From Vannielia litorea (GTDB lineage: Bacteria; Pseudomonadota; Alphaproteobacteria; Rhodobacterales; Rhodobacteraceae): DNA of 64,000 nt. A program made the translations under genes and the position numbers. Of this stretch, positions 37,066 through 46,563 are shown piece after piece. The DNA is taken from the NCBI RefSeq assembly GCF_900142295.1, contig NZ_FSRL01000001.1, forward strand, positions 2,480,001 to 2,544,000, read 5' to 3'. Each line of letters opens with the position of its first letter. The stretch's first letter is position 1. Under the pieces are notes generated by a model that ran no database searches, had not been told where the DNA came from, and saw only the letters and a program-made list of their open reading frames with translations.

Positions 37066-38852
37066 GGCAGTGTTTCGAAGGGGTGCTTGCAGACCCGGTG
37101 CTTTACGGCGCCGCGGGCATCTGCGTGCTCGCCGCCGCTGTCCTGATCTGGATGTTGCGCACCCAGAGGTTCAACGGCAAGGCCTTCTTCAGCCTCACCT
37201 TCATCGGCATCATCTGGACCCTCCTGTGCGTCGGCCTGGAGGCGGCCTCCACCTCGTTCTCCTGCCAGGTCCTGTGGGCCACGATGGCCTGGCCGGGCAA
37301 TGCGCTGGTGCCGGTGGCCTGGTGTTTCTTCGTGCTCGCCTATCTCGACAACCCGGCCTGGCTCGGCACCTGGAAGGCGCGGGCCATCCTGTTTGCGGTG
37401 CCCGCGGCGAGCTTTGCCCTGGCGGCGACCAACCCCTGGCATGGCCTCGTCTACACTGACGGCTCGGTGATTCCCGAAGGCCGGGAGCACATCGACTTCA
37501 TGCACGGCCCGGGCTTCTACACGATCATCGCAAGCCTCTACAGCTTCGTGATGGCGGCCATGATCGGCCTTGCCAGGGCCTTCCTGCGGGCCAGGCGGGC
37601 GGCCTGGCCGATGCTGACCATGCTGGCCCTCATCACCCTCACCCCGCTGACGGCCAATGCCTCCTATGTCGTGCTGGGCTTTACCGTGTTCGGGCTCGAT
37701 CCGACCGCCTTCATGTTCACCCTCGGGATCCTCGGCTTTTCCTGGCTTCTGGCCACCAACAAGACGATGGACATGGTGGCCGTGGGGCAGTCGATCCTGT
37801 TCGACACGATGAGCGAGCCGGTCATCTTCATCGACCGGCAGGGCGACATCACGCTGATGAACACCGCCGCCAGGCGCAGCGAACTTCACACCGGCTCCGG
37901 TCGCCTGGTGAGCGGCGTGCTCGACATGATCCGGCAGATCGACAGCGCGCCGGAGGCCCTGCATCTCGAGATCGGAGACCGGGTTTTTGAACCGCGCGTT
38001 CAACAGGTGGAGAGCCCGCTCGATCCGTCCGGCCCGGTGCTGGGCTGGAGCGTGACCTTCATCGACATCACCGACCGGCTTGCGATCAACGCGGCCTTGC
38101 AGGCGGCGCTGGAGAAGGCCGATGAAGCCAGCCGCGCGAAGGACGAGTTCATCTCTGTCGTCAGCCACGAGATGCGCACGCCGCTGACCTCGCTGAAGGG
38201 CGGGCTTGCGCTGGCGCTGAGCGGCCATCTCGGCGACGTGGGCGACAAGGCTCGCCCGCCGCTCGAGATCGCCCATCGCAACGCCGCCCGTCTGGCCCGG
38301 CTGGTCGACAACATCCTGCTGGCGCAGAAGCTCGAGATCGAGGCGCTGGTGCTGGAAGACGATCGCGTCGACCTGGGCAAGCTGCTTGCGGAGAGCTTCG
38401 AAGAGAACGCGATGTTCGCCGTCGAGCGCAGCGTGCGGCTGGTCAACAGCTGTGCCGGGCACCACGCGGTGATCCGCGGCGACGCCTTTGCCATCCGGCA
38501 GATCGTCGACAACCTCGTGTCGAATGCCATCAAGTTCTCCAACGAGCATGGCATCGTCGAAGGGCGCCTGCACTTCAGCGACCAGAGGGTTCGGCTCTCG
38601 ATCAAGGATTCGGGTCGCGGCATCCCCGAAGGGATGGAGGCCATGGTCTTCGGCCGCTTCGCGCAGGTCGCCGGCAGCGGCCAACGCTCGACCCAGGGCT
38701 CGGGCCTCGGCCTGCACATCTCGAATCAGCTGGCCAAGCGGATGTCCGGAAACCTCTCTTACGAGAGCAAGATGGGTGCGGGCACCACCTTTCACGTGGA
38801 GTTCGGCCGGGCCGACGAAGAGCGCGGCGAGCCCGCCCGCCTCGCGGGGTAG
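37062..38852 (+). CDS. Sensor histidine kinase with 7TM N-terminal domain and PAS
   Basis: 596 residues. The first 230 form seven hydrophobic helices of the HisKA_7TM type. A PAS domain follows at about 243-340 (F-D-T-M-S-E-P-V-I-F-I-D). The HisKA box has the phosphorylated H369 in S-H-E-M-R-T-P-L, and the HATPase domain has N-A-I-K-F-S-N, D-S-G-R-G-I-P and G-S-G-L-G-L-H. No response regulator is adjacent, so it is an orphan kinase. It lies upstream of a TRAP operon on the same strand, but a 346-bp gap separates them. An in-frame GTG at 37050 is an alternative start. Confidence 0.88.
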   Translation: MRQCFEGVLADPVLYGAAGICVLAAAVLIWMLRTQRFNGKAFFSLTFIGIIWTLLCVGLEAASTSFSCQVLWATMAWPGNALVPVAWCFFVLAYLDNPAWLGTWKARAILFAVPAASFALAATNPWHGLVYTDGSVIPEGREHIDFMHGPGFYTIIASLYSFVMAAMIGLARAFLRARRAAWPMLTMLALITLTPLTANASYVVLGFTVFGLDPTAFMFTLGILGFSWLLATNKTMDMVAVGQSILFDTMSEPVIFIDRQGDITLMNTAARRSELHTGSGRLVSGVLDMIRQIDSAPEALHLEIGDRVFEPRVQQVESPLDPSGPVLGWSVTFIDITDRLAINAALQAALEKADEASRAKDEFISVVSHEMRTPLTSLKGGLALALSGHLGDVGDKARPPLEIAHRNAARLARLVDNILLAQKLEIEALVLEDDRVDLGKLLAESFEENAMFAVERSVRLVNSCAGHHAVIRGDAFAIRQIVDNLVSNAIKFSNEHGIVEGRLHFSDQRVRLSIKDSGRGIPEGMEAMVFGRFAQVAGSGQRSTQGSGLGLHISNQLAKRMSGNLSYESKMGAGTTFHVEFGRADEERGEPARLAG

Positions 38853-39198
38853 ACCCCGACGCATCGGAGCGCGCGCAAGCCGTGCAGGCGCATGGCCACG
38901 GGCAGCACTTCCCCATCACAAGCCAGCGACGCAAGGGATCTCGGGGGGCTTGCAAGGCAGGCCCCGGCACGGTCCGGAGCGGCCGGACGCCCGCGAAACC
39001 CTCGGCGTCACGCGACTTGCGCATGAAAGATTATTGCGCCGCGCGGTGCCCGGATCGTCTGGCACGCCCTTTGCGCCCCTGCCGATGAGCTTTTTCTTGA
39101 GACGCGGCCTCAATCCACTACCTTAGGCAGCGCATGCGGCAGACCGACGGGAGGAGCTCGGACGCGCTCTGCCGATGTGCACACAGGGAGGAAACCAA
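38853..39198. other. Intergenic region before the second TRAP operon
   Basis: 346 bp without a credible gene. A small GC stem (CGGGG-TAGA-CCCCG, 38845-38858) overlaps the kinase stop. A promoter-like pair is at 39097-39124. Otherwise nothing recognisable. Confidence 0.6.
39097..39124 (+). promoter_or_regulatory. Candidate promoter of the Tat-TRAP operon
   Basis: CTTGAGA (TTGAGA at 39097-39102) is separated by 16 bp from TACCTT (39119-39124), about 75 bp before the dctP start. The -35 resembles the alphaproteobacterial CTTGAC type, and the -10 is poor. Confidence 0.35.
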
Positions 39199-40323
39199 AT
39201 GAAATCCAGGAATCTCGACCGTCGTTCATTCTTGAAGACCAGCGCACTGGCCGGCACGGCTGCCACCGGTGCCATGCTGGCCGCCCCGGCCGTAAACGCC
39301 CAGTCGCCCATCGTGGTGAAGATGCAGACCTCATGGCCTGCATCCGACATCTGGGACGAATTCGCCAAGGACTACGCCATGCGCGTCGACGAAATGTCGG
39401 GCGGACGGCTCAAGGTCGACGTGCTTCCTGCGGGCGCCGTCGTGGCCGCGTTCCAGGTGCTCGACGCCGTCAACGACGGGCTGCTCGATGCCGCCCATTC
39501 GGTGCCGGTCTACTGGTACGGCAAGAACAAGGCCGCCTCGCTCTTCGGCACCGGCCCGGTGTTCGGCGGCTCGGCCACCACCATGTTGAGCTGGTTCTAC
39601 GAAGGCGGCGGCGCCGAACTCTACCGCGAGCTGACCCAGGACATCATGGGCCTCGACATCGTGGGCTACATGGGCTTTCCGATGTTCGCGCAGCCCTTCG
39701 GCTGGTTCAAGGGCGAGGTCAACACGGTGGCCGACCTGCAGGGCTTCAAGTACCGGACCGTGGGCCTTGCCGCGGACCTGATGCAGAAGCTCGGCATGTC
39801 GGTGGCCCAGCTGCCCGGCGGCGAGATCGTGCCGGCGATGGAGCGCGGCGTGATCGACGCCTTCGAGTTCAACAACCCCACCTCCGACCGCCGCTTCGGC
39901 GCGCAGGACGTCGCGCAGAACTACTACCTGTCGTCCTACCACCAGGCCTCGGAGAGCTTCGAGTTCCTGTTCTCCAAGACCTTCCTCGAAGATCTCGATC
40001 CCGATCTCCAGGCGATCATGAAATATGCCGTGGAGGCCGCCTCGACCGCGAACACCGCCAAGGCCATGCGCCAGTACTCGACCGACCTGGCCGAGCTGCA
40101 GGAGGCGGGTGTGAACGTGCGCCGGACCTCCAAGGAGATCCTCGATGCCCAGCTGAAGGCCTGGGACGAGCTGATCCCCGAGCTGGAGCAGGACGAGTTC
40201 ATGAAGCGCTGCCTCGACAGCCAGCGCGAGTGGGTCGAGAAAGTGGCCTATTACGAGCTGATGAACGCGCCCGACTACGCCCTCGCGTTCGAGCATTACT
40301 TCCCGGGCAAGCTGGCGCTCTGA
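39199..40323 (+). CDS. TRAP substrate-binding protein with Tat signal (TakP-like)
   Basis: 374 residues. The ATG at 39199 has a GGGAGGA box. The N-terminus carries a twin-arginine motif D-R-R-S-F-L-K-T followed by a hydrophobic stretch and A-P-A-V-N-A-Q, so export is by Tat in folded form. The mature start K-M-Q-T-S-W-P-A-S and the later G-G-E-I-V-P-A-M-E-R-G-V-I-D-A block are those of the 2-oxoacid-binding TakP group. Subunit genes and an amidase follow. The ligand is probably a carboxylate or amide-containing acid. Confidence 0.9.
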   Translation: MKSRNLDRRSFLKTSALAGTAATGAMLAAPAVNAQSPIVVKMQTSWPASDIWDEFAKDYAMRVDEMSGGRLKVDVLPAGAVVAAFQVLDAVNDGLLDAAHSVPVYWYGKNKAASLFGTGPVFGGSATTMLSWFYEGGGAELYRELTQDIMGLDIVGYMGFPMFAQPFGWFKGEVNTVADLQGFKYRTVGLAADLMQKLGMSVAQLPGGEIVPAMERGVIDAFEFNNPTSDRRFGAQDVAQNYYLSSYHQASESFEFLFSKTFLEDLDPDLQAIMKYAVEAASTANTAKAMRQYSTDLAELQEAGVNVRRTSKEILDAQLKAWDELIPELEQDEFMKRCLDSQREWVEKVAYYELMNAPDYALAFEHYFPGKLAL

Positions 40324-40344
40324 GGCGCGCGGCATGAGACGAAA

Positions 40345-40368
40345 CCCCGGCGCGCCACCGCGCCGGGG
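40345..40368 (+). promoter_or_regulatory. Intercistronic hairpin between dctP and dctQ (amidase operon)
   Basis: CCCCGGCGCG (40345-40354) and CGCGCCGGGG (40359-40368) form perfect 10-bp arms with a 4-nt loop, 21 nt after the dctP stop. No T-run follows. It matches the position of hairpins in the three other TRAP operons. Confidence 0.7.
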
Positions 40369-40394
40369 CAACTGACTTTGGGAAGGGGACAACC

Positions 40395-40979
40395 TTGATC
40401 GGGTTCATTCGCTTTGCCGACAACCTGTCGGCCTGGTTCGGCAAGGCCTTTGCCTGGCTCATCATCCTGATGGCCGTGGGCACCGGCTACGAGGTTTTCG
40501 TGCGCTACGTCTTGAACGCGCCCACCGCCTGGGCGCTCGACGTGTCGTTCATCATGTATGGCTCCATGTTCATGATGGCGGGCGCCTACACCCTGTCGCG
40601 CGGCGGGCATGTGCGCGGCGACTTTCTCTACCGGCTCTGGCAGCCCCGGACCCAGGCCAAGCTCGACCTGGTGCTCTACTTCCTGTTCTTCTTTCCCGGC
40701 GTCACGGCTCTCATCATCTCGGGCTGGAAGTATGCCGCGCGGTCCTGGCAATACGGCGAGGTCAGCATCAACAGCCCGGCGGGCGTGCCGATCTACCAGT
40801 TCAAGACCGTGATCGTGGCCGCGGGCATCCTGCTCTTCATCCAGGGCATCGCGCAAGTCTGCCGCTGCCTCCTGGCGATCCGCACCAACGAATGGCTGCA
40901 GGCCGAGGAAGACGTGTTCGAGACCGAAGATCTGCTGATGAAACGGGCCAGTGAGGCCGAGAAGGACGCACACATATGA
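40395..40979 (+). CDS. TRAP transporter small permease subunit
   Basis: 194 residues, four hydrophobic helices, with the DctQ motif R-G-G-H-V-R-G-D. The start is TTG at 40395 behind a GGAAGGGGA box. It is longer than classical DctQ because of a charged C-terminal tail after the last helix. Its stop overlaps the large-subunit ATG (ATGA). Confidence 0.9.
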   Translation: MIGFIRFADNLSAWFGKAFAWLIILMAVGTGYEVFVRYVLNAPTAWALDVSFIMYGSMFMMAGAYTLSRGGHVRGDFLYRLWQPRTQAKLDLVLYFLFFFPGVTALIISGWKYAARSWQYGEVSINSPAGVPIYQFKTVIVAAGILLFIQGIAQVCRCLLAIRTNEWLQAEEDVFETEDLLMKRASEAEKDAHI

Positions 40980-42394
40980 CGGACCCGCAAATCGCCCTGC
41001 TGATGCTGGGGCTGTTCATCGTCTTCGTCTTCCTCGGGTTTCCCATCGCCTTCACGCTGATGGCCATGGGCATCGGCTTTGGCTACTACGCCTATTTCGA
41101 CGCCCGCCGGCAGTGGCGCAGCTTCGACCGATTGGACGAGACCGCCAGCACATGGGACACGTGGTCGACCTGGTTCGAAGGCTTCGTGAACAACCGAATA
41201 TTCGACCTCTTCGTGAACCAGACCTACACGGTCATGTCGAACGAGGTGCTCACCGCGGTGCCGCTCTTCCTGTTCATGGGCTACATCGTGGAACGGGCCA
41301 ACATCGTCGACCGGCTGTTCTCCACGCTCAACATCGCCTCCAAGGACCTGCCCGGCTCGATGGGCGTGGCCGCGCTCATCACCTGCGCGCTCTTCGCCAC
41401 CGCCACCGGCATCGTCGGAGCCGTGGTCACGCTGATGGGCCTGCTGGCGCTGCCGCAGATGCTGAAGGCGCGCTACAACCCCTCCTTCGCCAGCGGCATC
41501 ATCTGCGCCGGCGGCACGCTGGGCATCCTGATTCCGCCCTCGATCATGCTGATCGTCTACGCGGCGGCCTCGGGCGTCTCCATCGTGCGGCTCTATGCGG
41601 CGGCGCTGCTGCCGGGGCTGGTGCTGGTGGGGCTCTATCTCACCTACGTCATCGGCCGGTCGATCCTGCAGCCCTCTGTCGCGCCCCGACCCAGCAAGGA
41701 CGAGGTGCCCGACATGCCGCTGGGCAAGCTCTGGATGATGATCGTCACCTCCTTCCTGCCGCTCGCCTTCCTGATCCTCGCGGTGCTGGGCTCGATCCTC
41801 TTCGGCCTCGCCACCCCCACCGAGGCGGCCTCGATCGGCGCGCTGGGCGGCATCTTCCTGGCCTTCGTCTACCGGGCGATGACATGGCAGCGGCTGCGCG
41901 AGAGCGTCTACCTGACGGTGCGCACCACCGCGATGGTCTGCTGGCTCTTCGTCGGCTCCTACGTGTTTTCGGCGGTGTTTTCCTACCTCGGGGGCGAGCA
42001 CGTGATCTCGGAGTTCGTGCAGTCGCTCAACCTCTCGCCGCTGATGTTCCTGATCCTGGCGCAGCTCATCATCTTCCTGCTGGGCTGGCCGCTGGAATGG
42101 TCGGAGATCATCATCATCTTCGTGCCGATCTTCCTGCCGCTACTGGCGATCTTCGAGGTCGACCCGCTGTTCTTCGGCATCCTGGTGGCGCTCAACCTGC
42201 AAACCAGCTTCCTGACGCCCCCGATGGCGATGTCGGCCTATTACCTCAAGGGCATCGCCCCTCCGGAGGTGCGGCTGACGCAGATCTTCTCGGGCGTCAT
42301 GCCCTTCCTGTTCTGCGTCTTCGTGGCGATGATCCTGATGTATGTCTTCCCGCAGGTCGTGTTCTACCTGCCGGAGCTGTTCTATGGCCGCTGA
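40976..42394 (+). CDS. TRAP transporter large permease subunit
   Basis: 472 residues, DctM family, with a soluble insertion after the second helix (about residues 36-75), as in the mannitol/chloroaromatic-type branch. G-T-L-G-I-L-I-P-P-S-I-M-L-I-V-Y and A-T-P-T-E-A-A-S-I-G are present. It overlaps the amidase gene by 11 nt, so transport and amide hydrolysis are encoded together. Confidence 0.92.
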   Translation: MTDPQIALLMLGLFIVFVFLGFPIAFTLMAMGIGFGYYAYFDARRQWRSFDRLDETASTWDTWSTWFEGFVNNRIFDLFVNQTYTVMSNEVLTAVPLFLFMGYIVERANIVDRLFSTLNIASKDLPGSMGVAALITCALFATATGIVGAVVTLMGLLALPQMLKARYNPSFASGIICAGGTLGILIPPSIMLIVYAAASGVSIVRLYAAALLPGLVLVGLYLTYVIGRSILQPSVAPRPSKDEVPDMPLGKLWMMIVTSFLPLAFLILAVLGSILFGLATPTEAASIGALGGIFLAFVYRAMTWQRLRESVYLTVRTTAMVCWLFVGSYVFSAVFSYLGGEHVISEFVQSLNLSPLMFLILAQLIIFLLGWPLEWSEIIIIFVPIFLPLLAIFEVDPLFFGILVALNLQTSFLTPPMAMSAYYLKGIAPPEVRLTQIFSGVMPFLFCVFVAMILMYVFPQVVFYLPELFYGR

Positions 42395-43733
42395 CGGGGC
42401 ACAGGCTCAAGGCCTCATGGCCCTCGGCGCGGTGGCGCTGAGGGACCGGCTGGCCTCCGGCGCGCTCGACGCGGTGACGCTGGTGGAGGCCTGCATCGCG
42501 CGGATCGAGGCCCGCGAGGCGGAGGTCGGGGCCTGGGCCTTCTTCGACGCGGGCTTCGCCCGCCACCAGGCGAAGGCGATGGACGAGATGCGGCGCGCGG
42601 GCCGCCCCATCGGGCCGCTGCACGGGCTGCCGGTGGGGCTGAAGGACGTGATCGACACCGCCCGGATGCCCACCGAGAACGGCTGCGCGCTCGATGCAGG
42701 ACGGGTGCCGATGAAGGATGCCGCGATCGTCGAGAAGCTCAAATCGGCGGGGGCGATCCTCATGGGCAAGACGGTTTCGACCGAGCTGGCCTTCATGCAC
42801 CCGGGCCGCACCCGCAACCCGCACAACCTGGCCCGCACGCCGGGCGGCTCGTCTTCGGGCTCGGCGGCGGCGGTGGCCGACGGAATGGTGCCGCTGGCCG
42901 TGGGCACGCAGACCGCGGGCTCGGTGATCCGGCCCGCCTCGTTTTGCGGTGTGACCGGGTTCAAGCCCAGCTTCGGCACGATCTCGCGGCGCGGCGTGCT
43001 GCGGCAATCGCAAACCCTCGACACGCTGGGCGTGTTCGCCATCGACCCGGCCGGCGCGGCGCTGCTGGCCGAGGTGCTCTTCGGCCACGACCCGGCCGAC
43101 AGCGCCACCCGCCCCGCGCCCTTTCCGGCGCTGGCACGCAGCGCGGCCTCCGAGCCGCCCCTGCCCCCGGTCTTCGCCGTGGTGCGCCCGCCGGGCTGGG
43201 ACGGGGCGCATGACGACCTCAAGGACGCCTTCCTCGCCCTGGAAGAAGAACTGGGCGAGCAGGCCTTTGCCGTGACCCTGCCCGCGCTCTTCGAGGAGGC
43301 GGCCGCGCAGCGCCGGCGGATCAACTTTGCCGAGATGTCGCGCAACTACTACCGCTACGAGCGCGATGGCGCGGACCGGCTCGGGGCGCCGACGCTGGAG
43401 GCGATCCGCGAGGGCGCGACGACCCCGGCGCGCGACTATCTCGCCGCGCTCGACTGGCCCGGCCTGCTCAATGCCGCGCTGGAAGAGATCCTGTCGCGCT
43501 GCGACGCCATCCTCTGCCCCGCCGCCCCCGGCCCCGCGCCCGAGGGGCTCGACTCGACCGGCGATGCCATCTTCAACGGCCTCTGGACACTCTGCGGCAC
43601 CCCCGCAATCACCCTGCCCCTGCTGACCGCCTCGAACGGCCTGCCGATGGGGGTGCAACTGGTCGCCGCGCGGGGCGACGATGCCCGGCTGATGCGCACG
43701 GCGCGCTGGCTCTACGACCGCATGACCGCGTGA
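42384..43733 (+). CDS. Amidase (amidase signature family)
   Basis: 449 residues. The Ser-cisSer-Lys triad is visible: Lys in G-L-K-D-V-I-D-T and the serine block G-G-S-S-S-G-S-A-A-A-V with the nucleophile in G-T-Q-T-A-G-S-V-I-R-P. The ATG at 42384 lies inside the end of the permease gene with a CGGAG box. It hydrolyses a small amide or a carbamoyl compound in the cytoplasm, and the transporter probably brings the same substrate. Specificity is unknown. Confidence 0.9.
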   Translation: MAADGAQAQGLMALGAVALRDRLASGALDAVTLVEACIARIEAREAEVGAWAFFDAGFARHQAKAMDEMRRAGRPIGPLHGLPVGLKDVIDTARMPTENGCALDAGRVPMKDAAIVEKLKSAGAILMGKTVSTELAFMHPGRTRNPHNLARTPGGSSSGSAAAVADGMVPLAVGTQTAGSVIRPASFCGVTGFKPSFGTISRRGVLRQSQTLDTLGVFAIDPAGAALLAEVLFGHDPADSATRPAPFPALARSAASEPPLPPVFAVVRPPGWDGAHDDLKDAFLALEEELGEQAFAVTLPALFEEAAAQRRRINFAEMSRNYYRYERDGADRLGAPTLEAIREGATTPARDYLAALDWPGLLNAALEEILSRCDAILCPAAPGPAPEGLDSTGDAIFNGLWTLCGTPAITLPLLTASNGLPMGVQLVAARGDDARLMRTARWLYDRMTA

Positions 43734-43747
43734 AAGGACCCCGACAG

Positions 43748-43906
43748 ATGAACGCAATCCTCGCCGCCCTCGCCTTCGCCGTCTTCACCGCCTTCGTCGG
43801 CGTGCTGGCCTACAGCGTTCCCAGCCCCGACCTGGTGGCAGTGATCCTCCTGACGCTGGCGCTGCTCGCCTATGACTTCCTCTCCTCGCTCTTCGGAAAA
43901 CGCTGA
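43748..43906 (+). CDS. Small two-helix membrane protein (52 aa)
   Basis: ATG at 43748 with AAAGGA upstream, 14 nt after the amidase stop. The 52-residue product has two hydrophobic segments (about 3-22 and 29-43) split by a short S-V-P-S-P-D turn and ends in a basic G-K-R. It has the codon use and spacing of a real operon gene. It may be an accessory subunit of the TRAP permease. No homologue can be named from the sequence. Confidence 0.65.
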   Translation: MNAILAALAFAVFTAFVGVLAYSVPSPDLVAVILLTLALLAYDFLSSLFGKR

Positions 43907-44063
43907 AGGCCGACACGGGCCGCTCCACGCCGCAGTTCGGCCCTCCGCCCCGCCGGATCGCGGCAGAGGCCGTCGCTCCCCGTCAAGGAAGGGTTGAAAT
44001 CCTCGGCGCGAGCGGGAAGGCTGCATCCTGACACCCGCGCTCCGCCAGCGACAAGGATGTGCC

Positions 44064-45053
44064 GTGCACCGATCTTTGCTCCCCGGACTTCTTGCATTCA
44101 TTTGCACGCTTCTGGCTGCGCTCCCGGCCACCGCCCAGGACCGGCCCGCCCTGCCCGGCCGGATCGACTACCTGATCGGCTCCGACCCCGGCGGCGGCTA
44201 CGACCGCTATGGCAGGCTGGTGGCCCGCTACATGGAGACCCATCTCGACGGCGTCACCGTGGTGCCGGTGAACCGTGGCAGCGCCGGCGGCGTCTCGGCG
44301 CTGCGCGACCTCAAGGACGCGACCGATGGCAGCGCGATCATGATCTTCAACACCGGGATCCTGATGAACGAGCTCGGCGGCCTGGGCCTTGGCTTGCAGG
44401 ACTATCGCTGGATCGGCAAGGCTTCGTCGGAGGCGCGCGTGCTGCTGGTGGCCACCGCCACCGGGATCACCAGTTTCGAGGCGCTGCGGCGCGAGGGGGC
44501 GGGGCTGATCTTCGTGACCTCCGCACATGGCAGCTCGGCCTTCATCCAGACTTCGCTGATCGACATGGCCTTCGGGATCGGGCTGAAGATCGTGCCGGGG
44601 TTCGGCGGCAACGAGGCCGAGGCCGCCTTGATGAAGGGCGAGGTACAGGGCTCCTTCGTGTCGGAGAGCAACGTGGCGCCCCTGGTCGAGGCGGGCGTGG
44701 CGCGGCCTTTGCTGCTCTTCGGCAAGCCCTCCGACCCGGCCCTGGAGGGGGTGCCCCGCGCCGCCGACCTGGCGCTGGAGGGCGACGCGCTGATCGTCGC
44801 CAGGGCCATCGGCGCCCTCACCGAACTCGGCCGGATCACCGTTGCGGCCCCCGGCATCGACCCGGAGCTGCTGGAAGAGCTGCGCGCGGCCTATGCCGCC
44901 GCGCTGGCCGATCCCGGCCTGAAGGCGGAGGCCGCGGAACAGGGCATGCCCCTCGACCCGCTGCCGGGCCCCGAGGTGGACAGGCTGGCCGAAGACGTGC
45001 TGGGCCAGTCCCGCAGGCTCGAGGAGCTGATCAAGACCGTGCTCGACCGCTGA
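44064..45053 (+). CDS. tctC: Tripartite tricarboxylate transporter substrate-binding protein
   Basis: 329 residues. The GTG at 44064 has an AAGGA box, and the signal peptide ends L-P-A-T-A-Q. The mature domain opens R-I-D-Y-L-I-G-S-D-P-G-G-G-Y-D, the TctC/Bug fold motif, with V-V-P-V-N-R-G-S-A-G-G later. It captures a carboxylate in the periplasm. It is followed 1 nt later by tctA, with no hairpin between. Confidence 0.85.
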   Translation: MHRSLLPGLLAFICTLLAALPATAQDRPALPGRIDYLIGSDPGGGYDRYGRLVARYMETHLDGVTVVPVNRGSAGGVSALRDLKDATDGSAIMIFNTGILMNELGGLGLGLQDYRWIGKASSEARVLLVATATGITSFEALRREGAGLIFVTSAHGSSAFIQTSLIDMAFGIGLKIVPGFGGNEAEAALMKGEVQGSFVSESNVAPLVEAGVARPLLLFGKPSDPALEGVPRAADLALEGDALIVARAIGALTELGRITVAAPGIDPELLEELRAAYAAALADPGLKAEAAEQGMPLDPLPGPEVDRLAEDVLGQSRRLEELIKTVLDR

Positions 45054-45054
45054 C

Positions 45055-46563
45055 ATGCTGAGCGGGCTCCATGCGCTCCTGGCGGATCCCGCGGCGCTCG
45101 CCTGGCTCTTCGTCGCGGTGCCGATCGGCATGGCCTTCGGGGCGGTGCCGGGCCTCGGCGGCAAGATCGCCTTGATCGCCGTGATGCCCTTCATCGCCGG
45201 GATGGACCTGCTGGCCGGCTGCGTCTTTCTCATCAGCCTCCATGCCGTCGTGCACACCGGGGCCGCCGCGCCGACCATCATGCTGGGCATTCCCGGCACC
45301 GGGCCGAGCACGGCGGTGGTGGCCGACGGCCATGCGATGGCCCGGCGCGGCGAGGCCGTGCGCGCGCTGGCGGCCTCGGCGCTGGCGAGCGGGGTGGGCG
45401 GGCTGGTGGGCACGCTGGTGCTGGCGCTGATCGTGCCCTTCGCCCTCGCCCTGATGCAGCTGGTGAGCTATCCCGAGATCTTCCTGCTGACGCTCTTCGG
45501 CATCGGGTTCAGCGCGGTTCTGAGCGGCGACAGCATGCTGAAGGGGCTGACCGTGGGAGCCTTCGGGTTGCTGGTGGCCTTCGTCGGCGTCGAGCCCGTC
45601 TTCGGGACGCCACGGTTCACCCTCGGCAGCGCGGTTCTCGGAGACGGGATTCACCTGGTGACGGCCGTGCTGGCGCTCTACGCAATCCCCGAGATGCTGA
45701 CGGCCGGCAACAGGCCGCAGCCGCCCTCGGCCCGGAGCCTCCGCGCCCAGGCGCAGGCCAGCGCAGGCCAGGTCAGGGCCGGGCTTCTCGATGTACTGCG
45801 GCACCGCTGGCTCACCCTGCGCTGCTCGGTGATCGGGGCCCTGGTGGGCATCATCCCGGGCCTCGGCGGCGATGTGGCGGCCTGGCTCTGCTATGGCCAC
45901 GCGGCGCAGACCTCGAAGCGCCCCGAGCAGTTCGGCAAGGGCACGGTGGAGGGGGTGATCGGCCCCGAGGCGGCCAACAACTCCAAGGAAGGCGGCGCGC
46001 TGGTGCCGACCCTGTTCCTGGGGATTCCGGGCAGTTCGGGCATGGCGATCCTGCTGGTCGCGCTGGTGCCGCTGGGGGTTTCGCCCGGCCCGGGGCTGCT
46101 GGCCGCCAATCGCGAGCTCGTCTGGGCGATGGTCTGGGCGCTGGCGCTCTCCAACCTCGCGGCGGCGGCGGCCCTGATCCTGCTGGCCCGCCCGCTGAAC
46201 CGCATCGCAAGGCTCAACCCCCGAACGCTGGTGCCCCATGTCTACCTGCTGGCCATGGCGAGCGTCTACATCAGCACGACGGAGTGGCGGGCCTTCCTGG
46301 TCATGGGCGGCCTTGCCCTGCTCGGCTATGCGCTGATGCGCCAGAACTGGCCGCGCGCACCTTTCGTGATCGGGCTGATCCTTGGCGCCGAGGCCGAGGA
46401 TGCGCTGATAAAGTCGCTCAGCATCTGGGGCCCCGGATTTCTGGCCCGCCCGGTGTCGGTTCTGCTGATCGTCGTGCTCTTCGTCTCGCTGTGGCACCTG
46501 TCCAGGCGGCTCAGGCGCGGCTCGAAGGCGGCGCGACGGAGGGCGAGCCCCGATGCGGCTTGA
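45055..46563 (+). CDS. tctA: Tripartite tricarboxylate transporter large permease
   Basis: 502 residues with about 12 helices. The signature G-A-V-P-G-L-G-G-K-I-A and a second G-I-I-P-G-L-G-G-D-V form the two TctA repeats, and H-T-G-A-A-A-P-T-I-M-L-G-I-P-G-T-G-P is the core transport motif. Its end overlaps tctB by 11 nt. Confidence 0.92.
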   Translation: MLSGLHALLADPAALAWLFVAVPIGMAFGAVPGLGGKIALIAVMPFIAGMDLLAGCVFLISLHAVVHTGAAAPTIMLGIPGTGPSTAVVADGHAMARRGEAVRALAASALASGVGGLVGTLVLALIVPFALALMQLVSYPEIFLLTLFGIGFSAVLSGDSMLKGLTVGAFGLLVAFVGVEPVFGTPRFTLGSAVLGDGIHLVTAVLALYAIPEMLTAGNRPQPPSARSLRAQAQASAGQVRAGLLDVLRHRWLTLRCSVIGALVGIIPGLGGDVAAWLCYGHAAQTSKRPEQFGKGTVEGVIGPEAANNSKEGGALVPTLFLGIPGSSGMAILLVALVPLGVSPGPGLLAANRELVWAMVWALALSNLAAAAALILLARPLNRIARLNPRTLVPHVYLLAMASVYISTTEWRAFLVMGGLALLGYALMRQNWPRAPFVIGLILGAEAEDALIKSLSIWGPGFLARPVSVLLIVVLFVSLWHLSRRLRRGSKAARRRASPDAA

